Source: Sulfurisoma sp.
Lineage (GTDB): Bacteria > Pseudomonadota > Gammaproteobacteria > Burkholderiales > Rhodocyclaceae
Length of the DNA stretch: 64,000 bases
Direction: 5' to 3'
Assembly: GCA_030691075.1 (NCBI GenBank)
Contig: JAUYFI010000022.1
Span: forward strand, 34,063 to 98,062
Shown one piece after another: positions 23,076 through 35,087 of the stretch (position 1 is its first letter; every line of letters starts with the position of its first letter). The position numbers and the translations under genes were made by a program. The notes under the pieces are model-generated. The model was not told where the DNA came from. It worked only from the letters and a program-made list of their open reading frames with translations, and ran no database searches.

Positions 23076-24008
23076 ATTATTCTCGTCTCCGACAGAATGA
23101 CAACGGCCAAGACCCTGACGTTGACCTGGCGTCACCTGATACTGGGCAGCGGTCTGCTGGTCGCCTCGGTCATCGCACTATCCACCCTGTTTTCCTATTT
23201 CACCGTCCGCCATGCCGCCGAGTTGCGTCTGCCCTTCCTGCAGGACCTGATGCGCGTCGTCTCCGCCGAGGAAACGCAGAAGAGCCGCGACTATGTGCGC
23301 GAAAACCTCAATGCCATGGCCGTCAAGCTCGGCCAGATGCAGGCCCAACTGCTGCGGCTGGACTCGCTGGGCGAGCGCCTGGCCTCGGTTTCCGGACTCA
23401 AGCTGCAGGACGCGCGCACCCAGGCACCGGACCGGGACAGCCGCGGCGGCCCGCTGGTCAACCCCTCCGCGCTATCCGCCAATGAACTGCAGCAGGCAGT
23501 CGAGGCCCTGGGCCGCCAGCTCGAAGCCAGGACCGACACCCTGAGCCTGCTCGAAGCGCAGCTGTTCGAGGATCGCGTGCGCAAGGCGCGACTGCCGACC
23601 ACCCTGCCCGTCGACGCGCAATGGAACGCCTCGGCCTATGGCTGGCGCCTCGATCCCTTCACCGGCCAGCGCGCGATGCACGAAGGCGTGGACTTTCCAG
23701 CCGAGGTCGGCATTCCCATCGTCGCTGCCGCGGCGGGCGTGGTGATCGCCGCCGAGCGCCATCCCGAATACGGCCTGATGATCGACATCGACCACGGCAA
23801 CGACCTGATTACCCGCTATGCCCATGCCTCGAAGCTGCTGGTGCAGCCGGGCGCCTTCGTCAAACGCGGCCAGAACATCGCCGCCGTCGGCAACACCGGC
23901 CGCTCGACCGGTCCCCACCTGCACTTCGAGGTGCGCATCAAGGGCGCGGCGCAAAATCCCAACCGCTTCCTGCAGATGGCTGCCGATACCCACGGCCACC
24001 GCCACTGA
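23070..24008 (+). CDS. M23-family peptidase (LytM domain)
   Basis: YGWRLDPFTGQRAMHEGVDFPAEVGIPI...VGNTGRSTGPHLHFEVR. Confidence 0.9.
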   Translation: MHIILVSDRMTTAKTLTLTWRHLILGSGLLVASVIALSTLFSYFTVRHAAELRLPFLQDLMRVVSAEETQKSRDYVRENLNAMAVKLGQMQAQLLRLDSLGERLASVSGLKLQDARTQAPDRDSRGGPLVNPSALSANELQQAVEALGRQLEARTDTLSLLEAQLFEDRVRKARLPTTLPVDAQWNASAYGWRLDPFTGQRAMHEGVDFPAEVGIPIVAAAAGVVIAAERHPEYGLMIDIDHGNDLITRYAHASKLLVQPGAFVKRGQNIAAVGNTGRSTGPHLHFEVRIKGAAQNPNRFLQMAADTHGHRH

Positions 24009-24121
24009 TCCGCGTCGCCCGGGCCGCCCCATTCCCGTCTTGGCCCAGATCAAGGCCGGCCGGGGCCGCATGGTAGAATTCGCCCTTTCGCCGACCCCGG
24101 CGCTGGACGACTCCCAACCAC

Positions 24122-26872
<2,751 letters not shown>

Positions 26873-26875
<3 letters not shown>

Positions 26876-26967
26876 AAACCATGAACCACGGAGACACAGA
26901 GGCACGGAGGAGGACGATTCTTTCACGGGCATTGGCACTTCTCCGTGCCTCTGTGTCTCCGTGGTAA
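26873..26967. repeat. Inverted-repeat element (variant) between secA and mtnA
   Basis: TGAAAACCATGAACCACGGAGACACAGAGGCACGGAGGAG ... CTTCTCCGTGCCTCTGTGTCTCCGTGGTAAAAG. Confidence 0.8.
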
Positions 26968-27953
26968 AAGAGGTTCTTGCCACAATCCGCGAGGATGGCG
27001 ATGCGGTGGTCATCCTCGATCAGACCCGGCTGCCCGGGGAGACGGCCTTCGTTGTCCTCCGTGGCTTGGAAGACGCCGCCAATGCCATCCGCGTCATGCA
27101 GGTGCGCGGCGCGCCGCTGATCGGCGCCACGGCGGCCTACGGTGTTGCGCTGGCGCTACAGGAAGGCCGCCCGCTCGAAGACGCGCTGACAGCTCTTGCC
27201 GCCACCCGTCCGACCGCGGTTAACCTCCACTGGGCGCTGAAACGCATGCGCCTCGTCCTCGAAAACTCGGCGCTGGCGACACGGCGCGATTTGGCCTGGA
27301 ACGAAGCTCGCGCCATCGCGCGCGAGGACGAGGCCGCCAATGCCGCCATCGGCCAGCATGGCCTGCCGCTGCTGCAGGCCATCGCCGCCCGCAAGGGACG
27401 CATCAACGCGATGACCCATTGCAACGCCGGCTGGCTCGCCACCGTTGCCAACGGCACCGCGCTCGCCCCCATCTATGCCGCACAGGACGCCGGCCTCGAC
27501 GTCCATGTCTGGGTCTCCGAAACCCGCCCCCGCAACCAGGGCCACCTCACCGCCTGGGAACTCGAACAGGCCGGCATACCGCACACCCTCATCGCCGACA
27601 ATGCCGCCGGCCTGCTGCTGATGCAGGGCAAGGTCGATTGCGTCATCGTTGGCGCCGACCGCATCGCCGCCAACGGCGATACCGCCAACAAGATCGGCAC
27701 ATATTTGAAGGCGCTGGCGGCCCGCGAACACGGCGTGCCGTTCTACGTTGCCGCCCCCGTTTCCACCATCGATTTCGCCTGCCCCGATGGTGCGCACATT
27801 CCCATCGAGGAGCGCGCCGCCGAAGAAGTCGGCGCCGGCGACACGCCGGTGGCCAATCCCGCCTTCGACGTCACGCCGGCGGGGTTGATTTCCGGTGTCA
27901 TCACCGAGCGCGGTATCATTACCGCGTCGAATCTCCGATCGGTGATGCCATGA
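26961..27953 (+). CDS. mtnA: S-methyl-5-thioribose-1-phosphate isomerase (GTG start inferred)
   Basis: VVILDQTRLPGE; MQVRGAPLIGATAAYGVAL; THCNAGWLAT; VGADRIAANGDTANKIGTY. Confidence 0.9.
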   Translation: MVKEVLATIREDGDAVVILDQTRLPGETAFVVLRGLEDAANAIRVMQVRGAPLIGATAAYGVALALQEGRPLEDALTALAATRPTAVNLHWALKRMRLVLENSALATRRDLAWNEARAIAREDEAANAAIGQHGLPLLQAIAARKGRINAMTHCNAGWLATVANGTALAPIYAAQDAGLDVHVWVSETRPRNQGHLTAWELEQAGIPHTLIADNAAGLLLMQGKVDCVIVGADRIAANGDTANKIGTYLKALAAREHGVPFYVAAPVSTIDFACPDGAHIPIEERAAEEVGAGDTPVANPAFDVTPAGLISGVITERGIITASNLRSVMP

Positions 27954-28186
27954 GAGTTGTCGGGAAACGCGTGCAGGACGATATCAGCTTCGACGCCTCG
28001 GCCGAAAAGCTGCTCAGCGGCGCGCGCTGGAACGATGCCATGCAACAAGCCTTCGGCGCGAACCAGCCTGGCATATTCCCGAAGGGCGTCTTCCGCTACC
28101 GTTCCCACGAAGAAGCCGACGAGGCCCTGCTCGATGCCCTGGCCAAGCGCATGGCGACGATTGCACTGGCGCGGAGAAATGGCTGA
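27950..28186 (+). CDS. Small conserved-type protein upstream of a nucleotidyltransferase
   Basis: GIFPKGVFRYRSHEEADEALLDALAKRM; overlaps start of next ORF. Confidence 0.6.
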   Translation: MRVVGKRVQDDISFDASAEKLLSGARWNDAMQQAFGANQPGIFPKGVFRYRSHEEADEALLDALAKRMATIALARRNG

Positions 28187-28679
28187 GGAAAAGACGTCTC
28201 GCGCCGCCACGACCGACGATCTGCTGCGCGTGATTCGTGCATTGAACGAGCAAGGCGCGGACTATCTTCTGGTGGGCGGCTATGCCCTCTATGCCCATGG
28301 CTACCAGCGTGCGACAACTGATATCGATATTCTGGTCCCCTCGACCCGCGAGAGTGCCACCCGGGTAACCCAAGCGCTACTGCTGTTGCCAGATCGGGCG
28401 GCGGGGCAAATCGATCCGGCCTGGTTCGAGGAGGGAAACACCATCCGCGTGGCCGACGAATTCGTTGTCGATGTCATGTTCAATGCCTGCGGCGAAAGCT
28501 ACGAAAGTTTGCTGCCGCATGCACAGACCGTCATTCTGGACGACGGCACGCCGGTCAAAACAATCGATCTCGAGGGTTTGCTCAAGACCAAGCAGACAGT
28601 CCGCGGCAAGGATGCAGGCGACCGACTCGCGCTGGAGCGCGCGCTGGAGGAGCTGAAGCGGCGAAACCCGCATGGCTGA
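28179..28679 (+). CDS. Nucleotidyltransferase-fold protein (AbiEii/DUF6036-like)
   Basis: QGADYLLVGGYALYAHGYQRATTDIDILV nucleotidyltransferase motif; LEGLLKTKQTVRGKDAGDRLALE. Confidence 0.75.
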   Translation: MAEEKTSRAATTDDLLRVIRALNEQGADYLLVGGYALYAHGYQRATTDIDILVPSTRESATRVTQALLLLPDRAAGQIDPAWFEEGNTIRVADEFVVDVMFNACGESYESLLPHAQTVILDDGTPVKTIDLEGLLKTKQTVRGKDAGDRLALERALEELKRRNPHG

Positions 28680-29310
28680 CCCCGACGTACGTTCCGCCGT
28701 CCTCGCCACCGCGCGCGCCATGAACGCGGCGGGGCTCAATCGCGGTACGGCGGGCAACGTCAGCGCGCGCCACGAAGATGGCTTTTACGTTACGCCGACC
28801 GGCATGGATTACGACGAAGTCGCGCCCGAGGACATCGTCTTCGTCGGCTTCGACGGTTCAGTCTCCGGCAAGCGCAAGCCCTCCAGCGAATGGCGCTTCC
28901 ACCGCGACATCTACGCGGCGCGGCCGGAGGCCGGCTCGATCCTGCATGCCCACGCATCGTTCGCCACCGCGCTGGCCTGTCGCGGTGAGCCGATTCCGCC
29001 GTTCCACTACATGATCGCCCGCTTCGGTGGCGCCGACATCCGCTGTGCGGCCTATGCCACTTTCGGTACACAGGAACTCTCAGACGCGATGATCGAAGCG
29101 CTGGAAGGGCGCTGCGCCTGCCTGATGGCGCATCATGGCATGGTGGTGTTCGGTGGGGATATGAAGCAGGCGCTGGCGCTGGCCGTCGAGTTCGAGGCCT
29201 TGTGCGAGCAGTACTGGCGGGTCTTGGCGCTGGGGCCGGCGAAGCTGCTGCCGGCAGACGAAATGCAAAGGGTAATCGGGAAATTTGCCGGCTACGGCCG
29301 GCAGGACTGA
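28672..29310 (+). CDS. Class II aldolase/adducin family protein
   Basis: LNRGTAGNVSARHEDGFYVTPTGMDYDEV; SILHAHASFATALAC; LMAHHGMVVFG. Confidence 0.85.
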   Translation: MADPDVRSAVLATARAMNAAGLNRGTAGNVSARHEDGFYVTPTGMDYDEVAPEDIVFVGFDGSVSGKRKPSSEWRFHRDIYAARPEAGSILHAHASFATALACRGEPIPPFHYMIARFGGADIRCAAYATFGTQELSDAMIEALEGRCACLMAHHGMVVFGGDMKQALALAVEFEALCEQYWRVLALGPAKLLPADEMQRVIGKFAGYGRQD

Positions 29311-29311
29311 T

Positions 29312-30010
29312 TCAGCCGCCCAGCATCTCTTTCGTGTCGATCGCCAGATCGCTCTCGTCCGTCGGCGATTCGGCCGCCCATTGCGCCGGCTTGGCCGGAT
29401 CGGAATAGATTCGGCGCATCAAGCCGTTGATCTCGAAAAATTGCGAATGGCGGAAGGCCTTCGCGGTTTCGAGCACGGCCAGTTCGACGATACGGGTTGC
29501 CATCAGGTTCTGCGGCGGTGTGCGCTTGTCGGCCAGAAACGCGCGGCAGGCCGATTCCGACAGCGAATAATAGCCGCGGCAGGTGATCGGCCGACTAGCG
29601 TACACGGCGCAGCCCTGTTCGGTCAGAAAGGCGCATGGGGGATTTTCCACGCCGGTTGGGCTTGACGACAGGAGCGCGGCGATGACGGCGGTTTTTTGCT
29701 CGACAGGCGTTCTTTCCTCGAGATGCCGGACAAGCAGCACGGCCTCGGTGGTCGTAAGGGTGATGCGCTGAAACTGGCAGCAGTGATTGCAGCCGGCCCG
29801 ACAGGGCAGGGCGACCGTGGCTCGCGCCTTCTGTTCCTCGATTGCCGTATCCGCGGCGGCCAGCAAATCGGCATAGCGCGCCGCGGGCGAATCCCGGTTG
29901 GCGCGGCTGTTCCAGGTCGCGGCGAGTCGCGCCGAGACCTTCTCGGCGATCGCGAGCAGGGCCGGATCATGGCGGCAGAATGCCGCCAGCTGCTTGCTTA
30001 CATTGGCCAT
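29312..30010 (-). CDS. YkgJ-family cysteine cluster protein
   Basis: CRAGCNHCCQ...CAFLTEQGCAVYASRPITCRGYYS. Confidence 0.85.
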   Translation of the reverse strand: MANVSKQLAAFCRHDPALLAIAEKVSARLAATWNSRANRDSPAARYADLLAAADTAIEEQKARATVALPCRAGCNHCCQFQRITLTTTEAVLLVRHLEERTPVEQKTAVIAALLSSSPTGVENPPCAFLTEQGCAVYASRPITCRGYYSLSESACRAFLADKRTPPQNLMATRIVELAVLETAKAFRHSQFFEINGLMRRIYSDPAKPAQWAAESPTDESDLAIDTKEMLGG

Positions 30011-30027
30011 CGTCTCTCCACAAAGAA

Positions 30028-30060
30028 AAACGGCCGCCCGAAGGCGGCCGTCTTATTCCT
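30028..30060. terminator. Hairpin between YkgJ-like gene and porin gene
   Basis: ACGGCCGCCcgaaGGCGGCCGTcttatt. Confidence 0.7.
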
Positions 30061-30080
30061 AAAAGAACCGGGAGGTTCGA

Positions 30081-31175
30081 TTAGAAGGAGTGACCCATGC
30101 CGAGGCTGAGGCCGGTGGTGCGGACGGCACCGTTGGCACCCAAAGCAGCCAGGTTGGCACCGGAGGTCAAGCCGTAACGACCATCCTGGTTGTTGCTCAC
30201 ATTGCCGTACTGCACATACATGTTGGTGCGCTTGGACAGGTCGTACTGGTAGCCCAGACCGACGTGGGTCGCATCCTTGTTGGCAGCGGTCTTGTCGTTG
30301 CCGCGGTTGATGGCGGCCTTGATGGTGCCCATGCCCATCGGCACTTGCAGGCCGATCAGCCAGTCGCCGTTGTCGATGTTGGTGGTCGAAGAAGAAGAGC
30401 GCAGGCTGTTGTACATCAGCGAAAGGGTCAGCGGCGCGAACTTGTAGGCACCGCCGATGGCGGTCGAGTAGAGGTGCTGACCATTGGCGATGTTGTCGGC
30501 CAAACGGATGAAGGCGGCACCGACGAGCAGCGGGCCGTTGGAATAGACACCCTTCAGGCTGGCGGTGGAATTAGAGACAGCGCCGGTGGTGTTTTCCTCG
30601 CCCATGCCGTACAGGGCGCCGACCGTGAAGCCGTTGATGTTGGGCGACACGTAGTTCATCGAGTTCGAGGCGCGGGTCACGGCACCGACGCCGACGGGGT
30701 GAATGGCAAGGATGGACGCGACGCCGACGGCGCCGAACGGATCAACCGCCTTGGCGACCAGGAAGAACGGGGTGTAGTGACGACCGACGGTCAGGGTGCC
30801 GAAATTGCCCGACACGCCGACGTAGGATTGACGGAAGGAGGCTTCCATGCCGGTCGTGCCGGGAGCTTGGGCGCTGGCAGCGGCACCATCAACGTTCACG
30901 TTGTATTCGGCGGTAAACACAGCCTTCATGCCGTTGCCGAGGGCTTCCTCACCCTTGAAGCCGATCATCGAGGACTTGTTCAGGCCGTTGTTGATGCCGT
31001 TGATCGAGGCAGCGGTAGCGGAGCCGACGGTGTAGGCGCCGGTACCGTTCCTGTGGGTGCCGGTCAGGGACTGGTAGCCAGCGTCGAGGTTGCCGTAGAT
31101 GGTGACGTTGGACTGAGCGAAGGCGGCGCCGGAAGCGACAGCGGCGACGGCCAGAGCGATGATTTTCTTTTGCAT
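30081..31175 (-). CDS. Gram-negative general porin
   Basis: MQKKIIALAVAAVASGAAFAQSNVTIYGNLDAGYQ; C-terminal LSLGMGHSF. Confidence 0.93.
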   Translation of the reverse strand: MQKKIIALAVAAVASGAAFAQSNVTIYGNLDAGYQSLTGTHRNGTGAYTVGSATAASINGINNGLNKSSMIGFKGEEALGNGMKAVFTAEYNVNVDGAAASAQAPGTTGMEASFRQSYVGVSGNFGTLTVGRHYTPFFLVAKAVDPFGAVGVASILAIHPVGVGAVTRASNSMNYVSPNINGFTVGALYGMGEENTTGAVSNSTASLKGVYSNGPLLVGAAFIRLADNIANGQHLYSTAIGGAYKFAPLTLSLMYNSLRSSSSTTNIDNGDWLIGLQVPMGMGTIKAAINRGNDKTAANKDATHVGLGYQYDLSKRTNMYVQYGNVSNNQDGRYGLTSGANLAALGANGAVRTTGLSLGMGHSF

Positions 31176-31376
31176 GTGTGAATCTCCAAAAGTGTTGTGA
31201 TTACTCGAGACTTGCGGCGATCAATGACTCCACGTGGTTGGCCACTGCGCACCACATCCCTCCCGATCGGGAAGTTGGCGCCATTCTGCCGGTGTCGCCG
31301 GGAGCGGGGCAAGGGAAAAGCGGGTTTGCGGGCCGGGGGGCGGGGAGGTTGTTGGTTTTTTGCAACAGGCCCGTGG

Positions 31377-32189
31377 TCAGGCGAAAAGCCTTGCCAGCGC
31401 AAGGCCTGGCGAGGCGGCGCGCATGAAGGCCTCGCCGACCAGGAAGGCATGGACGTTGTTTTGGCGCATCAGAGCGACGTCCTCTGGCTTGAGGATGCCG
31501 GACTCGGTGACGACGATGCGATCGGCCGGGATGCGGGCCAACTGGTCGAGGGTGGTGTCGAGGCTGACCTCGAAGGTGCGCAGGTTGCGGTTGTTGATGC
31601 CGATCAGCGGGGTCTTGAGCTGCAGGGCGGCATCGACCTCGGCGCCGTCGTGGGCTTCGACCAGCACGGCCATGCCGAGCGACCGGGCGAGGGCTTCGAG
31701 TTCCAGCATCCGGGGCACGGACAGCGCGGCGACGATGAGCAGGATGGCGTCGGCGCCCATGGCGCGAGCTTCATGGACCTGATACGGGTCGATCATGAAG
31801 TCCTTGCGCAGTACCGGCAGGGCGCAGGCGGCGCGGGCCTGTTGCAGATATTCCGGCGCACCCTGGAAGAACTGGCGGTCGGTGAGCACGGAGAGGCAGG
31901 CGGCGCCGTGCCTCTCGTAGTCGGCGGCGATTTCGGCCGGACGGAAATCCTCACGCAAGACGCCTTTCGACGGGCTGGCCTTCTTGATTTCGGCGATGAC
32001 CGCCGTACCGCCAGTCCCACGGGGATTTCCTTCGGTCACGCCGATTATTTTCCGGATGGCGCCGGCGAAGTCGCGCGCGGGCGGCTGGGCTTCCGCTTCG
32101 GCGCGGATGACGACGAGCGGCTTGGCCGCCCGCGCCGCCGCGACCTCCTCGCGCTTGACGGCAAGTATCTTGTTCAGGATGTCGCTCAT
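31377..32189 (-). CDS. trpC: Indole-3-glycerol phosphate synthase
   Basis: [59 protein letters not shown]. Confidence 0.95.
   Translation of the reverse strand: MSDILNKILAVKREEVAAARAAKPLVVIRAEAEAQPPARDFAGAIRKIIGVTEGNPRGTGGTAVIAEIKKASPSKGVLREDFRPAEIAADYERHGAACLSVLTDRQFFQGAPEYLQQARAACALPVLRKDFMIDPYQVHEARAMGADAILLIVAALSVPRMLELEALARSLGMAVLVEAHDGAEVDAALQLKTPLIGINNRNLRTFEVSLDTTLDQLARIPADRIVVTESGILKPEDVALMRQNNVHAFLVGEAFMRAASPGLALARLFA
32001..32044 (-). repeat. Dispersed repeat, long form, in trpC
   Basis: CGCCGTACCGCCAGTCCCACGGGGATTTCCTTCGGTCACGCCGA; peptide [16 protein letters not shown]. Confidence 0.85.
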
Positions 32190-33211
32190 GCGAATTTCTT
32201 GGTGAATTGCACGAACTCGTCGACCTTCCTGCGCGCCGCGCCCGAGGCGATGGCTTCGCGGGCGAGCTTGATGCCGTCGCCGATCGAGTCGGCCAGGTTG
32301 GCGGCATAGAGTGCCGCGCCGGCGTTAAAGGCGACGATCTCGCGCGCGGTGCCGGGCGTGTTCTCGAGCGCGCCGAGCAGCATGGCCTTCGATTCGGTGG
32401 CATCGGCGACCTTGAGGCCGCGGTTCGACACCATCTGCAGGCCGAAGTCCTCGGGGTGGATTTCGTATTCGCGAATCTCGCCGTTCCTGAGCTCGCCGAC
32501 CAGCGTGGCGGCGCCGAGCGAGATCTCGTCGAGGCCGTCCTTGCCGTAGACCACCAGCACGTGGTCGGCGCCGAGGCGCTGCATCACCCGCACCTGGATG
32601 CCGACGAGGTCGGGGTGGAACACACCCATCAGCGTGTTCGGCGCGCCGGCCGGGTTGGTGAGCGGGCCGAGGATGTTGAAAATGGTGCGCACGCCCATTT
32701 CCTTGCGCACCGGCGCGACGTTCTTCATCGCCGGGTGGTGGCTGGGCGCGAACATGAAACCCATGCCGACCGCCTGGATGCACTCGGCCACCTGCGACGC
32801 GGTCAGATCGATCCTGGCGCCGAGAGCCTCGAACACGTCGGCGCTGCCGGATTTGGACGAGACGCCGCGGCCGCCATGCTTGGCGACGGTGGCGCCGGCC
32901 GCGGCGGCGACGAAGGCCGCGGCGGTGGAGATGTTGAAGGTGTGGGCGGCATCGCCGCCGGTGCCGACGATGTCGACGAAGTTCCTGTTGTCCGGCACCT
33001 CGACCCGGGTGCACAGTTCGCGCATCACGGTTGCGGCCGCCGCGATCTCGCCGATGGTTTCCTTCTTGGCGCGCAGGCCGGCGAGTATGGCCGCGGTCAT
33101 CACCGGCGAAATTTCGCCCTGCATGATCAGCCGCATCAGATGCAGCATCTCGTCGTGGAAAATCTCGCGGTGCTCGATGGTGCGCTGGAGCGCTTCCTGC
33201 GGGGTGATCAT
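32186..33211 (-). CDS. trpD: Anthranilate phosphoribosyltransferase
   Basis: [48 protein letters not shown]. Confidence 0.95.
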   Translation of the reverse strand: MITPQEALQRTIEHREIFHDEMLHLMRLIMQGEISPVMTAAILAGLRAKKETIGEIAAAATVMRELCTRVEVPDNRNFVDIVGTGGDAAHTFNISTAAAFVAAAAGATVAKHGGRGVSSKSGSADVFEALGARIDLTASQVAECIQAVGMGFMFAPSHHPAMKNVAPVRKEMGVRTIFNILGPLTNPAGAPNTLMGVFHPDLVGIQVRVMQRLGADHVLVVYGKDGLDEISLGAATLVGELRNGEIREYEIHPEDFGLQMVSNRGLKVADATESKAMLLGALENTPGTAREIVAFNAGAALYAANLADSIGDGIKLAREAIASGAARRKVDEFVQFTKKFA

Positions 33212-33235
33212 GGCAAATATCTCGTTGGAAAGTGG

Positions 33236-33640
33236 TTAGACGGCGAGCAGCAGGCCAACTCTCCGGGCTGCCTGCTTAAGGCCACCGTCGATGCAGGCAA
33301 GCGGCGTACCGAGACGCAAGGCGAGTTCCAGGTAGGTTGCGTCGTAGGCGGAAAGGCTGAATTGTCGCGCAAGGTCGTGCAAGCGCGCCGGGGCAGGCGT
33401 CTGACGATCGACGACAAGGCCGAGAATTTCCGCGCGCCCGAAAATACCGGCGGCGATGCCGGGCTTGAGCAGGCGTTGCCGTTCCAGTTTCAGCATCACA
33501 TTGGCGAACTCGGATAGCCACAACGCCGGCACATGAGCGGTGTCCCGCTCAAGGCGGTCAAGCACTGCCTCGCTGTAGCGCGTTGCCTCGTCGGGCAGGA
33601 ACCAGCGCGCCACGACCGAGCAGTCTACGACAAAGGCCAT
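33236..33640 (-). CDS. PIN-domain toxin (VapC-type)
   Basis: MAFVVDCSVVARWFLPDE; LSAYDATYLELALRLGTPLACIDGGL; overlaps antitoxin stop. Confidence 0.88.
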   Translation of the reverse strand: MAFVVDCSVVARWFLPDEATRYSEAVLDRLERDTAHVPALWLSEFANVMLKLERQRLLKPGIAAGIFGRAEILGLVVDRQTPAPARLHDLARQFSLSAYDATYLELALRLGTPLACIDGGLKQAARRVGLLLAV

Positions 33641-33999
33641 CAGCGCCGATCCGCTTCGATCATCTTGCGGAGACCGACTTTTCCCGTGAGGCAGGATTCG
33701 CGAAAACGGCGTAATTCCGCGATGGCTTGCATCATGCGCTCGCGATGGGCGTCTTCCGCCGCCGCGTTGCGTGCCGGTACCCAATCCGTGTTGTCGAGGT
33801 CGCCAGCATGCGTTTTTCGGAAGGCGTCGGCGACCTCCCCGGTCGAAGTTTGCGGCGCGCGCGCAAATGCCGCGGCCGAAAGGATCACCGCTACCGGTTT
33901 GCCTCGCCGCGAGAGGGTCACCGGGTGACCGGCTTCCGCCTCGCGCACCACGCCGGAAAGGTCGTTGCGAGCTTCGGCGATGGAACAGGTTCTGTCCAT
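33640..33999 (-). CDS. Phd/YefM-type antitoxin
   Basis: MDRTCSIAEARNDLSGVVREAEAGHPVTLSRRGKPVAVILS. Confidence 0.85.
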   Translation of the reverse strand: MDRTCSIAEARNDLSGVVREAEAGHPVTLSRRGKPVAVILSAAAFARAPQTSTGEVADAFRKTHAGDLDNTDWVPARNAAAEDAHRERMMQAIAELRRFRESCLTGKVGLRKMIEADRR

Positions 34000-34012
34000 G
34001 TTTGCGTCCCCG

Positions 34013-34032
34013 ATGGCTATCTAGATAGCCAT
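34013..34032. promoter_or_regulatory. Perfect 20-bp palindrome upstream of the antitoxin, probable autoregulatory operator
   Basis: ATGGCTATCTAGATAGCCAT is fully self-complementary, 13 nt upstream of the antitoxin ATG. Confidence 0.6.
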
Positions 34033-34049
34033 ATTATCGAGGTCGGCGT

Positions 34050-34613
34050 TCAGCCCTGCAAGAAGTTTCTCAGCAGCTCGTGGCCGTGCTCGGTCATGAT
34101 GGATTCGGGGTGGAATTGCACGCCTTCCACGGAAAGCGTCTTGTGGCGCACGCCCATGATTTCGCCATCCTCGGTCCAGGCGGTGATTTCGAGGCAGTCG
34201 GGCAGGGTGTCGCGGCGGATGGCGAGCGAGTGGTAGCGCGTGGCGGTAAACGGGTTGGGCAGGCCGTGGAACACGCCCTTGTCGGCGTGGTGGATGGCCG
34301 AGGTCTTGCCATGCATCATCTGCCTGGCGTGGACGATCTCGCCACCGAAGGCGTAGCCGATGCTCTGGTGGCCGAGGCAGACGCCGAGGATCGGGATCTT
34401 GCCGGCGAATTCCTGGATCGCGGCGACCGAGATGCCGGCTTCCTTCGGCGAGCAGGGACCGGGCGAGATGACCAGCCGCGCCGGGTTCATGGCGGCGATC
34501 TCCTTGAGGGTGATGGCGTCGTTGCGGAACACGCGCACGTCCTCGCCGAGCTCGCCGAAATACTGCACCAGGTTGTAGGTGAAGGAGTCGTAGTTGTCTA
34601 TGACTAGCAGCAT
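34050..34613 (-). CDS. trpG: Anthranilate synthase component II
   Basis: [49 protein letters not shown]. Confidence 0.95.
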   Translation of the reverse strand: MLLVIDNYDSFTYNLVQYFGELGEDVRVFRNDAITLKEIAAMNPARLVISPGPCSPKEAGISVAAIQEFAGKIPILGVCLGHQSIGYAFGGEIVHARQMMHGKTSAIHHADKGVFHGLPNPFTATRYHSLAIRRDTLPDCLEITAWTEDGEIMGVRHKTLSVEGVQFHPESIMTEHGHELLRNFLQG

Positions 34614-34615
34614 CG

Positions 34616-35087
34616 TGAAAACCTTTCACCACGAAGACACGAAGGGCACGAAGAAAAGCTCATAGGGCGAGTCGCTTGATGCCGTCGCGGATCAGGCGCG
34701 AGTTGAAATTGACGAGCAAGCCCAGGCGCTGGTTGGCCAGCTTGAGGTAGGTGATCAATTGCGCCTCGTGGATCGGCAGCAAGGTCTCGACCGATTTCAG
34801 CTCGACGATCAGACTCTCGGCCACCAGCAGGTCAAGCCGGAAGGCGTTGTCGATGGATTGCCCGCGATAGACGATGGGCAACCGCAATTCCGATGCGAAA
34901 GGAATCCCGCGATGCCTGAGCTCGACCTCGAGGCACGCCCGATAGGCCGATTCGAGCAACCCGGGCCCTAGCGCCTTATGCACAGCAAAGGCGGCATCCA
35001 CCACCTCTCGCGCCAGACTTTCCAGTTCGGCATCAAAGGTTTCGAATCTCTTCGTGCCCTTCGTGTCTTCGTGGTTCAAGGTTTTCA
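34616..35087. mobile_element. Inverted-repeat element carrying a GxxExxY gene, between trpE and trpG
   Basis: Near-identical ~38-bp inverted ends: TGAAAACCTTTCACCACGAAGACACGAAGGGCACGAAG (34616-34653) and complement of CTTCGTGCCCTTCGTGTCTTCGTGGTTCAAGGTTTTCA (35050-35087). Confidence 0.75.

Noticed and set aside
30090-31181. 363-aa + strand ORF opposite the porin
   Set aside because: Antisense shadow of a strongly recognisable porin gene; no domain support.
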